Below the pieces are notes generated by a model. The model worked only from the letters and a program-made list of their open reading frames with translations, had not been told where the DNA came from and did no database searches. Below are positions 5,533 through 6,422 of a DNA stretch of 6,422 nucleotides, in pieces. Source of the stretch: Solirubrobacterales bacterium (GTDB lineage: Bacteria > Actinomycetota > Thermoleophilia > Solirubrobacterales > Solirubrobacteraceae); the NCBI GenBank assembly GCA_013813955.1, contig JACCQW010000002.1:1-6422 (forward strand), written 5' to 3'. Position numbers and translations under genes: made by a program. Each line of letters starts with the position of its first letter. Within the stretch, counting starts at the first letter, position 1.

Positions 5533-5868
5533 ATGGACCTCTGGGACCTCACCAGCCTCGAGGTCGGTCCCGGCCGGCCGGTCGTGCTGCACTCCGACGA
5601 GGGCGCGGCGCGCGTCATCGCCATCAACCTGCCGGCCGGCGACGAGCTGCAGGAGCACGAGGTCCACGAGCACGCTTGGCTGCACGTCCACAGCGGCGCC
5701 GTGGAGGTCGTGCAGGACGGCCAGAGCTCGCGGGCGGGCAGCGGGTCGCTGGTGCACTGGACCCCGCAGGAGCGTCACGCGGTCAAGGCGGTCGAGGACG
5801 CCCTGCTCGTCCTCGTGCTCGCGCCGTGGCCGGGCCCCGGCCACCCGAACCTGCGCTCGAGTACCTAG
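5533..5868 (+). CDS. Small cupin-domain protein
   Basis: 111 residues forming a single cupin beta-barrel. Motif 1 is histidine-rich: after G36 come H42, H45, E46, H47, H51 and H53 within HEVHEHAWLHVHSGAVEV (42-59), and G55 closes the motif. Motif 2 is GSLVHWTPQERHAV (71-84), with H82 as the usual third or fourth metal ligand. The tail ...APWPGPGHP is familiar from short actinobacterial cupins of unknown substrate. A bound divalent metal is likely, but enzyme versus sensor or storage role cannot be told. The ATG comes 4 bp after the DtxR-family stop, so the two are almost certainly one transcript. A metal-responsive repressor coupled to a metal-binding cupin hints at a shared metal theme, though this is only context. 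No Shine-Dalgarno is evident, consistent with coupling to the upstream gene. Confidence 0.85.
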   Translation: MDLWDLTSLEVGPGRPVVLHSDEGAARVIAINLPAGDELQEHEVHEHAWLHVHSGAVEVVQDGQSSRAGSGSLVHWTPQERHAVKAVEDALLVLVLAPWPGPGHPNLRSST

Positions 5869-5883
5869 GAGCACTTGACGCGA

Positions 5884-5897
5884 CCGCCCGCGGGCGG
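5884..5897. terminator. Perfect 14-bp palindrome between convergent genes, possible terminator
   Basis: CCGCCCGCGGGCGG is fully self-complementary and could fold as a 5-bp G/C stem with a 4-base loop. It lies in the 71-bp gap (5869-5939) between the convergent cupin and aminotransferase genes, where a two-way terminator would be expected. There is no T-run on either side, so a classical Rho-independent terminator is not supported. A short GC palindrome can also arise by chance in DNA this GC-rich. Nothing else is seen in the gap. Confidence 0.35.
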
Positions 5898-5939
5898 ATA
5901 TGGATGCCTGATGCGCCCCGTGCGCCTGGCCGCCGACGG

Positions 5940-6422
5940 CTAGCGTGCGGCGGACGCTTCGGCGCTGACCGCGCGGTAGGCGTCGGCCAGCCGCACCACG
6001 CCCTCCCCGATGCGGTCGGCGGTCACCCCGGAGTAGGCCAGGCGCAGCGTGTTCTCGCCGCCCTCCATGAGGAAGTCGGTGCCCTTGACGAACGCGACGC
6101 CCCGGTCGGCGGCCGCGGCGAGCAGCGCGTCCACCCGCGTGCCCTCCGGCAGCTCGACCCACATGAAGTAGCCGCCCTCGGGCGCGACGTAGCGGGCGTC
6201 GGGCAGGTGCTCGGCCAGCGCGGCGGTCAGCACCTGCACGCGTTCGGCCAGCGCTGCCTTGACGGTGGCGATCGAGCCGTCGATCGCACCCGAGGCGCAG
6301 AACTCGTGCACGATCGACTGGGCCACCATGTTCGGCGAGATGTAGGTGTTGGTGGCGAGCTTGGCGATGTCGGCGATCAGCGCCGCCGGGCCCACCAGGT
6401 AGCCGACGCGGATGCCGGGGCA
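5940..6422 (-). CDS. PLP-dependent aminotransferase (class I/II fold), C-terminal 160 residues (cut by right window edge)
   Basis: The frame is open from base 6422 to the TAG at 5940-5942. The visible part begins CPGIRVGYLVGP, the segment that directly follows the PLP-binding lysine in fold-type I aminotransferases (SxSKxxxPGxRxGY), so the lysine lies just outside the window. Further on: ISPNMVAQSIVHEF (28-41), a small-domain strand PEGGYFMWVELP (81-92), FVKGTDF (111-117, the usual 'F.pG..F') and NTLRLAYSG (124-132), whose Arg127 is the expected substrate-carboxylate arginine. The pattern is closest to the 2-aminoadipate / MocR-like aminotransferase group, which is broad in substrate. Exact specificity cannot be called from this half. 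The GTG at 6395 is an internal valine, not the start. It is convergent with the cupin gene. Confidence 0.9.
   Translation of the reverse strand, partial: CPGIRVGYLVGPAALIADIAKLATNTYISPNMVAQSIVHEFCASGAIDGSIATVKAALAERVQVLTAALAEHLPDARYVAPEGGYFMWVELPEGTRVDALLAAAADRGVAFVKGTDFLMEGGENTLRLAYSGVTADRIGEGVVRLADAYRAVSAEASAAR

Noticed and set aside
5526..5533. TGACGTCA palindrome between the regulator stop and cupin start
   Set aside because: An 8-bp palindrome made from a stop codon and start context inside a 4-bp gap; too short and common in this base composition to call an operator.
5875..5905. Plus-strand promoter: TTGACG followed by ATATGG or TATGGA
   Set aside because: The -35-like box is good, but no acceptable -10 lies 16-18 bp away. 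Its spacer is the GC palindrome, and no gene lies downstream on the plus strand.
5911..5943. 10-codon open frame (MRPVRLAADG) in the convergent gap
   Set aside because: It has no ribosome binding site and no downstream co-directional gene to act as leader for; it is expected by chance.
1..6422. CRISPR array, tRNA, rRNA, insertion sequence, phage or defence cassette
   Set aside because: No spaced repeats, cloverleaf-like sequence, transposase motifs or terminal inverted repeats, and no recognisable defence-protein domains were seen on either strand.

Overview
This is a very GC-rich, gene-dense stretch of chromosome. Start codons are often GTG, genes overlap or nearly touch, and almost no start has a Shine-Dalgarno sequence. 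Together with the gene content (a stand-alone LigD-type polymerase, a three-domain DtxR-family regulator, a small histidine-rich cupin), this suggests a high-GC actinobacterium. The Solirubrobacterales/Thermoleophilia group is my best guess, but it is an inference from style and family resemblance and not from any marker gene.

Layout. (1) Positions 1-567, minus: the N-terminal half of a glycerate kinase, cut by the window edge. (2) Starting 10 bp away and divergent, a plus-strand run of tightly packed genes: a LigD-type DNA polymerase/primase (578-1594), a class I SAM-dependent methyltransferase overlapping it by 4 bp (1591-2505), a 69-residue membrane protein (2509-2718), and the first ~73 residues of an NAD(P)-dependent epimerase/dehydratase (2718 to about 2940). 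The last is a remnant without its own stop codon. (3) Converging on that remnant, a minus-strand pair: an SDR oxidoreductase (4745-3939) followed after 15 bp by an ATP-dependent DNA ligase (3923-2958). (4) Divergent from the SDR, a DtxR/MntR-family metal-dependent repressor (4812-5528) and a small cupin (5533-5868). (5) Converging from the right edge, the C-terminal part of a PLP-dependent aminotransferase (6422-5940).

How the genes work together. The polymerase and ligase are the two activities that are fused in the LigD protein of mycobacteria and pseudomonads (bacterial non-homologous end joining with Ku). Here they are separate genes on opposite strands, 1.36 kb apart, with unrelated-looking genes between them. 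No Ku gene and no LigD phosphoesterase domain is visible. The regulator has Glu where DtxR/IdeR has Cys in the primary metal site, which points towards Mn(II) rather than Fe(II) sensing. A near-perfect 18-bp palindrome lies between the SDR and regulator genes and is a candidate operator for one or both. Both genes have a TAGNAT -10-like hexamer 7-8 nt before the start codon, which suggests leaderless transcripts.

I see no CRISPR array, tRNA, rRNA, insertion sequence or phage gene. The window looks like ordinary chromosomal DNA with one local scar (a half-length membrane protein followed by a truncated epimerase). I did not find a clearly new multi-gene system.
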